DNA from: Ooceraea biroi
Taxonomy: Eukaryota > Arthropoda > Insecta > Hymenoptera > Formicidae
Length of the DNA stretch: 64,000 nt
Direction of reading: 5' to 3'
Assembly (NCBI RefSeq): GCF_003672135.1
Contig: NC_039509.1
Span: 12,410,663 to 12,474,662 of the forward strand
Shown here one piece after another: positions 12,001-27,000 of the stretch. The notes beneath the pieces were generated by a model. That model made no database searches. It saw only the letters and a list, made by a program, of their open reading frames with translations, and was not told the origin of the DNA. A program made the translations under genes and the position numbers. Numbering within the stretch: position 1 is the stretch's first letter; every line of letters starts with the position of its first letter.

Positions 12001-15000
12001 CGAGTGTGTATTTTTAGGACGTTCCATTTTTGAGAAGCAATCCTCAGCTGTATGAAATCGGCCTGGATTTATAGCGTAGGTGATTTATTGTCTTAACCCC
12101 GTCATATCTTCAGCATGCATCAGGAATTCACGGAGCTGGTTAAAAAAATATTCGATTCAACGCGGGATTTTTAAGCCGTCCTCAAATGATGGCCAATTGC
12201 ATTAACTTGTTAAAAGGAAGTTTACTCGTTTTCAATTAAAATTCTTCAATTATATTTAAGGAAAACACTCCACGATGTGCCACTAGGCGAAAGTAATATT
12301 TCGGAAGACAGAATTTTTCGCAATGAGATAGAGAAAGCTTCGTTGTTACATGATAAAATATATAAACTATAATAGTTTCCAATTGTAAAAAGTCGATGAC
12401 AATATATGGAACGTTTTCTTTTCGATATCACGGAATTGATTCATAAATCGCCGTCCGATAAGATGATACAATCCACTTACGTCACACACGCAGCCCTGCT
12501 GATAGAGTTGCCTGAGACCCTTGCGTTGCCTACTGGTCGTATCGGCCCATCTTATCGAGAGTCCGCAGAACGATATGAACGCTTTCCCCGAGACGATCCT
12601 ACCGTTGAGAACGTAAGTCTCGCCGACTTTCAGTGTCACACCGCACATCGCATCCGAGGACGGGGTCCATAAAAGGTTCTGCATCAGAGCCACGTCGGCC
12701 TTTGGATTGGACTGCGGGAGTGGAAAAGAAAGCGTACGGTTTAAACCTAGATTACGCGTTTTGCGATGGAGCGGCTCTCTTCGTGCGCGCGTGATTTCTC
12801 TCACGGCGCATAATACGCACCTTGAAGACCCTGTTTATCTTGACCTTGTACGCGATCTCATACTCGTTCACGGAGAGAACCTTCTTCACCCTCACCACGG
12901 CGACTGCGACAGAGGAACGTCGTTAACCGCGGCCGTCGGCTTTTACCGACGTCGGAAAGTGAATTCCGCTATTACTTGGTATATAACGGTCGCACATATT
13001 TTACAAGAGAACTCTGTTATCATGATAGTTACTAACAACTGAATCCTGTTTGGCACTGATATCGAAACTTCACAAAAATGTTATCGCGTCAAAGAAAAAT
13101 ATATCATAATTTTTATAGGATAATGAAATAATATAAAAGCTTTACACAATTTACATGTACCTATTCATGCCATATTTGTGCTATAATATTTAATATAAAT
13201 ATATAACATATTTATTTATAAAAAGCTTTTATAATATTTATCATAATACTTACAAAAAATATTTAAAAAAGAAATATACATGAATCATGAAATTATCATA
13301 CCAAAATCTGATTCGCAAAATTGAGTCTGAGGGTGGGATGGCGCACAGCTGCATGCTGCGACCCTCTGCACCGGTGCCAGCAGCACGGTTAGCAGCAAAC
13401 AGTGCAGCCACAGAAGTAATCGCCGCATCTGATAAAGGAAAAGAATAAAAAAATGCATCATTTGTTATAAAGAAAATATTTGTTACACCGGCAATGGAAA
13501 TGGTCGTGTCTTCATCACGTTTTGATCATTTAGCTGTTCTGTTGCGCACAATTTCGAAAAGCGCATTCCAACTATAATAGCTGGATGCCGAGGTGACACA
13601 ATATAATTTAATCACCGTGAGATAAAACGTGTAACGCGACGCAATAAACTGCTATATATGCGGAAAATCCGTTTATCCGCGAAATCCGGTTACAGGCATC
13701 CAAGATATTCAAACGACTCGTTACTTGTCGCTGAACATGGCGAAGAATGTTTTATACATGCTTAGCAGTCAGATTATAAAATTCACACTGAAATAATTCA
13801 AAAAGAAAGGAAACATTGCGTTTAATTATTAATAATACTTTAGAAGACATTTCTATTTGCTTTTCTTGAAAAATGAAATATTTTCATTTATATGATTTGT
13901 TTTAAGCAAAAATCGTAATTATCGCGCAAAACGCGGTAATTTATAAATTCAAGTAATAATAGCTAAAAACAGTAAAACAGTAAACCTCGCTTCTTGCGAA
14001 ACAATCTACCACGTCAATCGTGTGGAATTTGATAGCCAGTTGATCATGGTCACATTACTTCATTATTTTGCATTCAAGTCTTGTGTTCAAATTAATGATC
14101 TCGTGCATACGCATAAAAGCTTGTAAGTTTTCGCTTAACGTTTACACTACGTGTACTCGATAAGTGATTAACGAAAATTGATTGAAAGTGGTAATTCCAT
14201 TCGAGTTTTGGATAATTGGTAACATGACAATATATACCGATCAAATTGCAAATTACCTATCAATACATACACACATACATATTGAGTATGTGTTAGTGTG
14301 TGTGTTTGCTCTGATAATAACTTGTGCAACGTCGGTTTTGATGTAACATTATTATGTAACGAATACTAAATGCAGCCGCATGAAAACTTCAGTGAAGCAT
14401 CGGTGGATTATTATCGTGCTCGACATTCGCCGGAATCCGATATTTCCTCCTAATGGTATTCACTCCTAATGGAAAATGACAGTCTTCTTGAAGTGAATAA
14501 GGGATGATGAACTCGCTCAAGGAAGCGCGCTAATCCGACCTAGTTTATTGTCGCCAGCTGAACGTGATCTAAACATAGCTGCAAAACGGTAACCAAAGTC
14601 GAATGCGATCTAGAAACGCACTTTATGCGACCAAAAATGCCCCATTAATGCCGCTTTGCACTTACACCTTATAATAGCACAAATATCTAAATTAACAATG
14701 ATTTGCATTGAATCTCAATTTTTTAATAACATTTATATAATATTCTTAAATTATATCTGTATCAATACCGAGAAAACTTTGGACGTTAGATAAAATTATC
14801 TATATCAATATTCTTATCTTTTTATAACGACAAATGTCTAACAATATCTAAAGACGAAGAATGGTAAACAAAAATATTCTGTGCAATAAAGAATAAAAAT
14901 ATCTATAAACTATACGATATCTAACATAGGAAACTCTGAAAACGCGTTTTTTTTCCTTTTCCCCGCAGTGGAAAGTGCTCGATGAAAAGTGCATCGCGTG

Positions 15001-18000
15001 ACAGTGAAAATATTTGTCAATCTGACAGACGGAAAATATTTGTCAATCTGTAATCCCAAGGTACTTGATTGAAGTGAAATTTTATGCGCGCGACATGCAA
15101 ACATGCGATTGAACGCTTTCGGTAAACGTAATAAAAATAATATTCCGACGCAGAAGTGCCATAAACATCGAAACGCGCGGATCGGTCGGATACTCCGCTT
15201 TATCACCGACGTTATGCCCCGAGTCTGCGCGAGTTACGTTCACGGTGTCTTGATTTCTTTGCGTCGACCCGATTTGCATGGAACCTTTGTGCCCGCTCGC
15301 CTTTCCTCGAGCAGATCTCCGCCAGATCCGCCGCGATATATCGTAAAGAGACAAGGGCGCACTTATTGTTACGGTAAACGATCGCGCTCGAGAGACGTAC
15401 GGGAAAATACCGGTATACCCGCGGTTGTAACGATATATCATCGTTGAAAACTTCAGTGCTTCTTTTTATAGCTGCATCCGTCTGTAATATCGAGAACAAA
15501 CCGTGTGGAATAATTTAAAAATGCAAATAAGGTCACGAGAAAGATAATCACCATGTGGATAAAATAAATAATACTTATTCTCTTATTAATAAGTATAATA
15601 AACAGAAATCGATAACTATATAATACACAAAACAGGTTTTTCTTCATCTTCGTTGAATATCTATGATCACAAGAAGATGCGTGATTTGCTTCGTACATAC
15701 AGGATGCACGATATCGTATACCCCATGATTACCATTTGACGTACGTTTACCTGAATTTATATTCTCGTCTTGTATCTGATCACTACCAGTAAAGCACCAA
15801 AGCGGTTTTCCTGAAGAAAAATTTATCGATTGCATGTAAATAGCGCGACTATATAATATAAGTGGATCGATAAGGTGTATCGATCCACTTTGAATCCGAT
15901 CATTCAGCGAAAAAGAGTAAATTGCAAAAAGAAAAGGAATGATTGGAAAAATATATAATACAACATTGCGCCATTGCGATTCTATAGTAATAAAATTAAA
16001 ATTAAATGTTACAGTTATGAAATTAATGATGATTTGTTTAACATGTGTAACAGCACACTGATGACACATATGAGAATATTTTAAAATAAATATTTATAAC
16101 GCAGTTATATGAATTTATATTAATTGATAACTTTATGCGTGAATCAAATAATATAATTTTAACTAATCTTATAGTGCGTGCAATACATTAATGTGAGTTG
16201 GCTGCAATGCAATGGTGCACTGCAACTATTATTAGTTTAATACAACAGTGATGTGATAAATCTCTTTAATGGCATTTTCATTAAATTAAATTAATTTCAA
16301 CTTAATTAATAACGCCATTTCAATTAAACAGTTGAGACTGGTTACTCAAACCTGCATACATCATTTAATCGCGATCTCGATGAAACTGGTTACCAGGAAA
16401 AAGATCAAACGTGATCCTCGCGTTGCAACATTTCAATAGGACCGTCCATTGCCTCATTATGAATCGATTGCAGTTCGAGAGAGAGATTATCTCATTTCAA
16501 AAATATACAATGGTTTCTTCAGAACAGTTTCTAGGAAAAGATATTATGCATGCGAGGATGACAGTGCAACAGAAGAGAGATTTACAGTTTCATCTTAATC
16601 ATCTGTATTATGAATAGAAAACATTCGGAAAAAGAACGATACGAAAAAAGAATAACGGTTTATTATATTATCATTGAGAAAATAAATGCAAGACGCAAAA
16701 ATAAACGAAGAATTCTCTTCGCTCTATGCGCGCTACTTTTCTTTTGCAAAGCTATGTTATTCATAAAATCATGCGATATGCGGATAATCAAGCGTATCGT
16801 TAACCGAACATTCAACACGGATAACAAAGATTCCATGGTGCTGATGAAAAGATTTATATGAGTAACGCTTGCGTCGCATCTCCACGCCCAAATGGATGTC
16901 GCAGCGCAAATGTCCTCGCGCGGCGTTCGCCGAATGCGCTTCATGCATCATCATGCAAAACGGATTGATCGGGTGGGCTGATGTCATAGGCAGCCGTGTG
17001 CATTTTTGCTCGTGTCGCTTTTATTTCCGACAGTAAATAGCACGCCGCGGGCGTGCGCACAGTTTACTGGTGTTCCACGCCTCGTGACGCATCGTAATGA
17101 CGATGACACGGTGCCGTGCGATTCGTCACGCGCCTCGAGATTCACTTTGCGACAACCCCATAAGCGTAAGCGGCGACGATGGTGGCGGCGAACATCGTAA
17201 TCGTACGCGCGATTACACGCGCTCGCGAAATCGCGTAGCGAATGCATATTGAGCCGCGGCGCGTTCCGCGCGCGATCCCTCCTCGCGCGGTTGCAGACGC
17301 TGCGAGATGAATGTAACATATAAATCGGAGGACGAATGACACTTGAATGACACTTAATTTCTGAAGAATCGCGGTGTAGTCTTGATTTCAGAAAATTACG
17401 ATTTAATTTTAGGGCAAGAAATCGCAATTCGTTCGTTTCAGCTGTTAACGTAAAAATTAAACATCTGTTATACTATACATTTCGATAGCTTCACGATGAA
17501 TTGGCGCGGAACCTATAATGATCTTCAAAAATCGTTATGTTGTTTTCGATATTCTTCACGCAAAATCGATTAAATCAACTTTCGTAATTAAACGCGGATG
17601 CGATATTATTTCGCTGCGAGCGCGACGCGATAATCATTGATCGTTACAAATAAAATATATAATGTTACAAGCCGGCAGATTATAAGACGTAATTTACGAT
17701 CCATAATATCCGCGCGCCGCAAAGATTTGCAAGCTTCATATTGTAAATAAGTGAGCAAGGCGCACCAATTAGCCTTAAACTTTGAATGAGATTATGGGAG
17801 ATCGTTAAACGCGAGCGCGAGTGGCGTATATGCGCGTTGCACATATTTATGATAATCTAGGTGGAGATATACGCGGGGAATTATAAATCGATTTAGCACC
17901 TCGACGCTTGGGCTCGAGAAAAACACTTTCCAATCGGTGAACGTAATTTACGACGATGTTCAGTTCTTCATCTCGTTGCAGGAACGTCAAGTGCAGAAAG

Positions 18001-21000
18001 CGTTTACTTTCGTTGATGCGATTTGTTAATGGACATTTAATATTCTTGTTTAGTAGGATTTTCTCTCCCTCTCTCTCTTTCTCTCTCTATCGCACGCGAA
18101 AATAATTTTTTTAATTTAAATTTTTCCACTTCTTTTCTATTTTTCTGCTTACTAATTCGTAGAGCGACTTATTTTTATCTGAGTCGGGCTAATATCGTAC
18201 TATTTAATAACCGCTCACGCATCACACGTGTACGACCTTACGCAAAGAAATTTAAATCTGTTCCATGTTAGATTAGAGTGGATCGCATTGCGTTCCACGT
18301 CATTATCGCATCAAGTATGGTATGTCTAGACTCAGCACCATGCAACGAGAAAAGCATTGCACCTTGGACTTTCTCTCAGCAGAAACTTGTAACGCGATGC
18401 GTACATCCGCCGTGAACGATATACGCGGACTGCAAAACCGCGACGTAAATATTTCGCTAAATTGGCGAATTGTTTTGTGTCTTCCGTATCATTTTTCGTG
18501 TTTTCTTAAAAATTAACATTCTTGACGCAATAACATTCCTCCTCAGGAGAAGACAGATTTTCATTGCAGAATTCGTTGCAGTAAAAATGTTCGGGCGCAA
18601 AAAAATTACTTGTCTATTTAATGTTTAGCGGCTGCATTGTAATTAGCGCAAAAATTCAAGAAGCACGCATGAAGTCCGATATCCGCCGATGGCGAAACTG
18701 CTAATTAACGCAAGGATATGTTTGCCCAGACAGGCTCTATAAATATGTATAGCGAAACCTGTTCAATCAACATTGTCTTTCTAAAAGAATGTGGTAAAGA
18801 CGCATGATACAAGATAAGCTAGTTCTCCGGTGGCACAACGGCGTCATTTATCATCGTACAATCTGGAATTATATTCGATAAACTCGTGATCACGTAAAAC
18901 GCATTTGTTACTGGTTTCGTCGGAGTGACGAAGCGTGTAGCCAGCCGCTCGCGCGACTCTTCGTGTAAACGTAATTATAGATCGTCAGTTATTAAAATAA
19001 AATTACAGCCTTTCGTCCCGGCGGCGATGATTTACGCGTGTTTTGGCAGAAATCGTAAACGCGCACGAGAGCACGGCGCATTAACGTCGAAATATTTACG
19101 ATCCGACGATCGCGCCGGAACGATTTCATTATTAAGAAATCTTGGATGGCTGCTCGATGTCGATTACGCTCGTAGACGACCGACGCACACACGTAATTCC
19201 TTTTTATTACTCGCATCCGCAATCGTGAGAACCTATCGTTCCGCGAGTAGTACGTAAATGTCGGAGTAGTCGAACGCCCTTCGGCATCTCTCGTTTGCGT
19301 GTATAAATTTCCGCACGTTTCGTCGAGATTTATGGACAATCCCGGGCCTGGGTCCGTCGACGAGTCAAGCATCAAGCGTGGAATTCCGTCGCTCAATGGA
19401 ATCGCCACGGGAATTCAGCGGAGCACGTTCATGGAATTAAACATACGGATGAAAATATTCCCCGTTCTTTTTTCACGGTAGCTACGTCTACGTGTTCGTC
19501 TCAGATTGCTTCGGTGCGCGTGAACAATGATCATTCCTCTTAATCGCGTCCCTCGATGTTCCGAAGCGTCGCGGTCGTTCATGGCTATGGTACCATGGCA
19601 CCGCCATTGTGATCTGCTCCGGACACGGGTTCGGCTCTGTCGACCGGTAATCCCATCAAATCGAAAAGAATGGCGCCCTTCACCGTCGAAAGTTACGAGC
19701 CTCATTGTCGACGCGTGGGCGGGCCTGCGATTAAATTCGCCTGCTCTGTAAACCTAAATTACTACACTGTCGAAGCATCGCGATGTTGCCGACGTGGTTT
19801 GCATTTACATGGTACACTTTACGTCGAAGGGAAGAGAGATTTTATTCTTTTCGGCTGATTTAACTCGGCTGGATCAGACTCGCAATAAAGATTCGGGATT
19901 GCAGTTATCGTAATTGTAAGGCAATAACTCTCGCAAGAGAAGAAATAACTGTAACTCTTACGCAATACGTGCACATATTTAATTAACTTGCGGACTTTTC
20001 TAATCTTTTCATCTATAGAGTGCTCCTTTTAGTTTTAACTTTAATGAGAAATTTTTCAGCAAATTTGATCTTTAGTTTTAATTAATATATCAAGGCATCT
20101 CAATAGTTCTCAATGTAGATATACCAACAAACATGAAAAGCAACCAAGTTTTCAGAATGCAAATAAATAATAAGATCTTAATACCTATTAAAAATCAAGT
20201 TTAATAATTTATAAGCGACATCAAGTGTGAAAAAATTGCAAAAAGTAATGATCTAATAATGTTGCGACCCTTCATGAGCAAATGTCAAAGGCCATACTCC
20301 CAACTATTCCATTATTTCTGCACCTAATTGATTCAACATTCAGGTAACCATTGTGCAGATATGCAAGATTAAGATATGCACGTCAGATCGATGGAAAACG
20401 AGGCAGAACGGTTGGAAAAATATAAATATTTAACATATCTCACGGGAATGATCTCGGCTTTCAAGAACCGCCTTTCAGACCGTCTCACGTTTTGCCTGTT
20501 TCGCGATGGCGATCATGATACGACATGCTATATATACTTTATTCGACGAACTTTTTTCATGTCCCAGGGGACGCATTTACATACTCATTAATTCCCGCGC
20601 TCTTGTATTAACATGCCTTTGTGCACGTATATGCGTTGCGGTTAAATCTTTCTCAATGAATTAGCCGTCGATCGCGTCAATCGGCCAGACATCGATTATT
20701 CCTTTCGGCGCATCATCGCCGATGCCGGTTTGATTACTGGCCGCACCGGCGCGGCGCTCGGTATATATTTATTTATATGCATGTGGAAATCGACTCTCTT
20801 GACCAACTTTCAAACCTTCAGCAGCGTATCACAACCAGCTCAGCCGAAATAAATCAATCGCGCGAATGGCCATGCGTACCTCGTATCGAACTCGCGGATT
20901 GGATTATAAATGAGGTGCGTAATAGCATTTTAATGATCCTATCCAATAATCAATCGGAGATAATGCCTGAAACTCACCTCGATGAATAAAGTAACCCATA

Positions 21001-24000
21001 TCGCAATCAAGAAAAAGAGAACGAAAGATAAAGAAATTTCTTTCAAATGTAGGTCATACGATTTCTCAAGTATCTTGATAAAGTTCATTGAGAGAATGCA
21101 AGGATCGAAAAACACAAGATTACATCAAAGAAAAAATATTTAATATGATAATAATGATCTTAGAATACCACACAGAACAATCACAGCAAAAGTAACAACC
21201 GCAATGATGATCAGATTGTAATAAGAACTCGATTGTACAATACAATATACAATGGATATAATGAGCACGTACCTGGCTTTGCTCCGTTAGTATTAGTGCT
21301 AAATATTAAGGGCAATCGACAAAGGACGGGATGTAGGTACCGTTTTATTGCAATATTGTTACGGTGTTCTATATAGCGTTCTCGATTGCATCGAATTATT
21401 CATGCATGAGATTAGCGGCGAGGTGTGGATCTCGTGTCGCGGACGATCCGCAGAACTGTTCGGCAGAGATTCATGAAGTACAGTAATTCTATCGAGCACC
21501 TAACGAGAGCACGCGAATCACGGCAATTACGTTGTCGGTAATTATCATCCCGCAGACTAAATACCGTGCAGGGGCTCTCAAGTGCAATTCTCTATGTTGC
21601 TGTACCGCGATTCGCATAAGCCGTCGCTACACGGCAAATCGAAGTGCAAATATCGTTGCACATGGCCAGAACGGTTCTCCAACGGTTTTCCTCGAATGTG
21701 GCGTTAATGTATATTTAGCGACTACTTAACAATGCACACGAAAGCACGAACGTGGAATCACGCGAAATGTTTTGCAGCGATTTTCATATTGTTTTCCAAA
21801 AAAATAAAAAATATTAATATTTCTGAAGATGTGACCAGTGTATTATGACTTTTATATGCAATGAAACTTAAAAAATGAAAAAGGGAACTGTCTTTTCAAG
21901 AATAGCATTTTTAGCAGGACTGATATGTGACGAATAATCTTAATCTTGATTACAGTGAATAAAGCGCGATAAGAAGGGTGATAACTGCACGATGAGGAAA
22001 ATCAATCGGTACGAAACGTTCCACATCGATGATGTCACGTTTCTTGAATCAAACCGCAAAAGACACTAGACATCGCACCGCATCAGACCTCAGACTTGAC
22101 GCGGTCATTGTGAAATTGTAACTATGACATCAGGCGATAAGACGTGCAAGTACGCGAACTGCGAGAGTCGTGCCGTGTCGTTACGTAACGGAAATACATC
22201 GAATGTGCCCACGCCGGCCGGAATATCGGCTCCAAGGTTCTACCGCTATCGTATCTGCCATCAGTAGTCATGCGAGATAATTTACAATTAGCGAAGTGCG
22301 AGTGTAAAAAGCAACAAAGGTAATTAATTTTCAGAACCTTCCAAATAACGTTTGACGGTATCTGTCATAATTTGTCTCCGGAAATTAATCCTAATTGCAG
22401 TAAAGAATATGAAGTTAGTTAAAGTTAGTAAAGTTATAACAAGCATAACTTTAAACTTAAAATAAATTTGGCCAAAAATTTAGCCCACGAAGTTCATTAT
22501 ATGATAATGATCAACAATTGAGAATACATGTGCAAAATATCGACGATAATATAACGCCGACACGTATTAATTACACGTTCGATCAATCAAACGCATCGAA
22601 TACCTACATCATCAACGGTACCACAATGTGACATTGTATGTGCTCGTTAGTTGCGTTCGAAAAATGAATTACGATACCGAAATATACGATGTAAAACGAG
22701 GATATTCACGTACATATTCGCTTTCCCTTAAGCAGCTGGCGTTGAGCAAATTGCATACATGTCTGAGAAGTAAATTTAATTGAATATATCTGTCTCGTAC
22801 CTTTATAAAGAACCATATCACGATACATAAATATACATGAAATTAATAGTGGATCGGTTGTAAAAGCGGCTTCAAGTTTAAATAAATCCGTTCAATCTAA
22901 TTCGGATCGGTGTCCTCATCGAATAAATGGACAGCGTAAAGAGCGGCGGTAAAGTACATTTTACCTCTTAATGAGTCGTCGTATCCAGACTCATCACGGT
23001 CTTACGCGAGTTGAATGCAACCCGATACATTCACTATACAGTTTATAGTCCATTACGCCGGGGATTAATCCATTAAGACGGGTACGCGACGGCGCTAATT
23101 AGAATCACTCTCGCGCAGATTAACAGTCTGCTCGATAATGATCGGCAATCCGAAATGAAAACGAATGCCGCTACGTGAGAATACTCGTTCTCCGATAATT
23201 CGTATCAAATGTTACTCAAGGTAGAAGCAGACGGTACACTTGAAGCAGTTCGATAAATTCATCGCAGTAATCACGGCAGAACGAAATAATTCGTTCCACT
23301 CAATCGTAAAGAACAGAATTACTTAGACAGAACTACTTAGAAAAGCGAATGCGATATTCGTATGTATTCAACTTAATCTACGTATCTTCAAACCCGTTCA
23401 TACGTTCATATCAACATTATTAATCTAAATAGAAAGCGAATGTAACAAGTTTTCTCTTTTACGAGCGATTTATCTCATTCAAATTGCAAAGTCTACAGGA
23501 AAAATGGTTTTTATGAAGAATTACACAAGCATACAATAAAAAGTCATGAGACAGCATTCGGTCTCGCGAAATGACGTCGTACGGGAAGCACTATTCGGAC
23601 ACTCGAGTACTGCTTCGGACACGAGAGACGGGAAACTCTCCGCGAGGCCTACTTACGGTAACAGGAAACCACGTACTTTCATTTGTCACATTACGAGACA
23701 CTGACCTCGAGATTATCGTATGGAACGGTATCGCCGAAAGTTCGCGCGGAGTGACGTCCTCGCGGCTGACGATTTTCGCGCGGCGCAGCAGGTGGAAGCT
23801 CCTAAGACGCGCGTCAAAGCAAGACTGCCCCAGTTCCATCGTATTACCGCTATTATATTCCGCGGCCGGCCAGCATCCGTACATGCGTGCACGCATGAAC
23901 AGAGCCTCTGAGCTCATATCCCATTTGCGTGAGTGCGGCGTGGCGCGGCGCGATGCACGCGGCGCACTTTGCGATTCACGGCGCACGGTACAAGCCGTAT

Positions 24001-27000
24001 GTGCAGCCCGAAAAAGGAACAGGAAGGCCGCAAGGCGCATCGGGTCCTCGATTAATCACGAATTTCGGACGTTGCGTCATGTATGCTGTCGTTGCGCTCG
24101 GAAATGAATCGGAGGAACGACGATCGCGATTTTCTTTTTTTACTATTTTTTTTTAATTATTTTTCTTTCCGCGCTGCTCACCGATAAACCATTCTTGGAC
24201 TTGACGAAATACAGGCTTATTATGAAAGCTTAAATAATCGATCGGCTATATTTTGACGGAAGAAGATCGATGGTACCGGTAATTATTATTAAAGTGTCAC
24301 TTGCGATTTGATTACGTTGCAGTGATTGATGTGATAAAGCGCAATACATCCTCGTTGAGAATTAATAAGTTAATGTGCTATCGTGCCTTCATGCGAGGAC
24401 CACTAAAAAAATGTAGATGGATGTAACGGAGCTGACAATATCGCTTGAACCACGATTAATTTGGTTGTCGCGTACACACTTCGATGCGCTGAAATGCATC
24501 GGATAAGCAGACGATTACCTCGCATTTCACGGGTCGAAGCGGGTCAGTTAGCGCTCGATCAGTCCACGATCGTGCTATGAGGAAGACACTGGAATGTGCA
24601 CACCATTAAAGGAACATGAAAAGTGGGTTTATTGCGGAAGTCTGTATAAGAGAATCTTATCTCGAAGATAATGTGACTCATAAAGAGTAAATTAACTTAC
24701 GAAAACAATTTCAATAAAAATAAATTTTCTGCCATGTGTGCTGGGTTTTCCCACCACGCTTATACGCAATGCGAGTTATAAATATATTACGTCCTAGAAC
24801 TATTACGTCTTTTCCTTCCACCGCGCAATACGTCTGTAAACGCGTCGATACATGCAATGAAATTTTCTCTTCCAGTTAAATTTTAGTAAATTTTATTTTT
24901 TAGAAATGCAAATTTAACCTGGTTCCTAAAATATTTCAAAAAGATGCTGATTGAAAAACTACGACAAATGGCAATCAAATCAAAGAAATTATTTACATTA
25001 ATCAACTGTAAACTATCATAATATTTATAAAAATATTCATATTTTAAATTTAACCATTAAATATACTAAATTTATTAATAAACGCTTAATGAAAGCTACT
25101 GTTTGCATGTCAATACTCGTTTTTTCTTGAGCTGAATCTGCGAGAAACATACCGCAAATACAGACGTGCGTACATTTGCTCCGCTGGAAGATGGCTCGAT
25201 TAATCATAAATTTGGATGTTGCGTCATGCAACTCCTCGTCATGCTCGGAAGCGCATCAGATAAGTTCGCGGTTATGTTGCACTGCGTGTTTCGCGTGTAC
25301 AAGACCAGGTCGGCACAGAAATTAGACCAACGAAGAATAACACCATCGCTAATAAAATTTACATGCATGTCGCAACAATATGTAGCATATCTTAATTGAA
25401 AAGACAGCGAAATTATGAAAAAAATTTCACTTGATTTTTAATAAAAAATTAACTTCTCGAAGAAGAAAGCATATAATAATATAATTCAGTTGATATGAAA
25501 TTAAATAGCAATTTGTATTAAGTTAAATATTAATGGATAGGACATCATATACATACATATCGTGTGTATGTACTGAATTAAATTTTTAGATAAGGGACTC
25601 GATAAAATCAAATTAAACACGCGCAGATGGCCCGCTTATCTTCTTCTGCAAAAATATTTTAATATCTACGTTATGCTTATGCGTGAATCATCGCCTACTG
25701 TTATGCAAATAGTGATAAAGGTAATGAAAATCGTGTGCGGCAGTCTGATGCTTATTAATATTCTTATTAGGATACTGCCGTATCGTCATAGCCATGCCAA
25801 TCTTCATTCTATACTACGTCGGTCAAAGTGAAAGTGCAACATGAATTGAACTTAACACACATAATACGGTCTTTAGCCTTAAACTTGGCAATGTACACTG
25901 TGTAATAGATTTGATTCTCATTATTATACATTCTAGCTAATAATTTCAATATTATCGCTATGAATAATTATCGTATAATCGTATAATTAATAATTCGGCT
26001 TTTCTAGCTATATAGATACACAAAACATTTCGATGCAATGATTAAAACCAGTTGTTGCAGACCAGACCCGTTTTACCAGTCAATATATGCTTGATATCAA
26101 CAAAGCTTATTTTTATCTATGACTTTATATTGTTTTCGTTTCGCAGCAGCAAGTATCTCCGATCCAGTTATCCGTTCGCGGAAATGATTTCGCTTTGAAT
26201 AGTGGCTGCTTACGAAGCTATGATATCCCAGCAATAAGTAGAAAAAAAATATCCGCATTGATGTCTTAATACAATGTTACCTTATTCGTGGTCTTTCATT
26301 ACAGTGAAACATTTTTATCGTTAATCTTGACACACGAATAAGAAACTGAGAGATCGGAGACAAGCATATAAAGAAGTACACACAGGATGATTCAGACGGA
26401 ATGGACTTGTATAAAATAACTTTATGATAATATATATACGTTGTATAAAATATTACTATAAAATAAATTACAAAAAATTGAAATCAATTAATAAAAAGGA
26501 TTTATTTTATTAGCTAGCACAGCTCAGATGTGCATGCTTAAATATAATGCTCATAATAAATACGATTTACCTGAGAATATCTATTTTGTTATATTTATAT
26601 TACATTTGCTGATATTTATATATCTGTATTGGAAATTTTCAAGACTTTATTCATGCATCATTACAAAATAATTTATGATGCGGTACTTGCGCATACACAG
26701 ACCCTCCCAAGCCGCAGGATTACGAGCCATTGAATAGGTGCATACCTCTTTCTAAGCCGTTTCATTCTATGTGAATCATCCTGTAGAATCCGGTAGAGAA
26801 ACAAGAGACTAATCGGATTACGATTGTGGTCGACCAAACACAGCTTTAGTAACTCTCCTAATTGCCACTTGTGGACCCTACTCGAATGCTTTTAAGGTTG
26901 CCTTCATTATACCAGAGACAATACGCAAAGTATCGGTTCCGGTATCGGTTCCACCACCATATATTTATGCGCATTAGTTAATGGAGAAACAAGCAAACGT

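Larger units (their letters stand above)
13429..23570 (+). other. Synapsin intron 5, middle part A
   Basis: No coding exon recognised on either strand. It is AT-rich, with CpG-rich patches near 15090-15450, 16860-17330 and 18900-19860 that generate chance overlapping ORFs in several frames. It contains a 19-bp direct repeat (15006 and 15032), a perfect 13-bp hairpin (15860-15890) and a CT tract (18058-18090). Confidence 0.5.

Noticed and set aside
15644..16069. 141-codon minus-strand ORF
   Set aside because: AT-rich composition typical of intron; no family resemblance.
23571..24107. 178-codon plus-strand ORF
   Set aside because: Starts on ATG but lies in a CpG-rich block open in overlapping frames on both strands; Arg/Ser-rich and without any recognisable domain or splice context.
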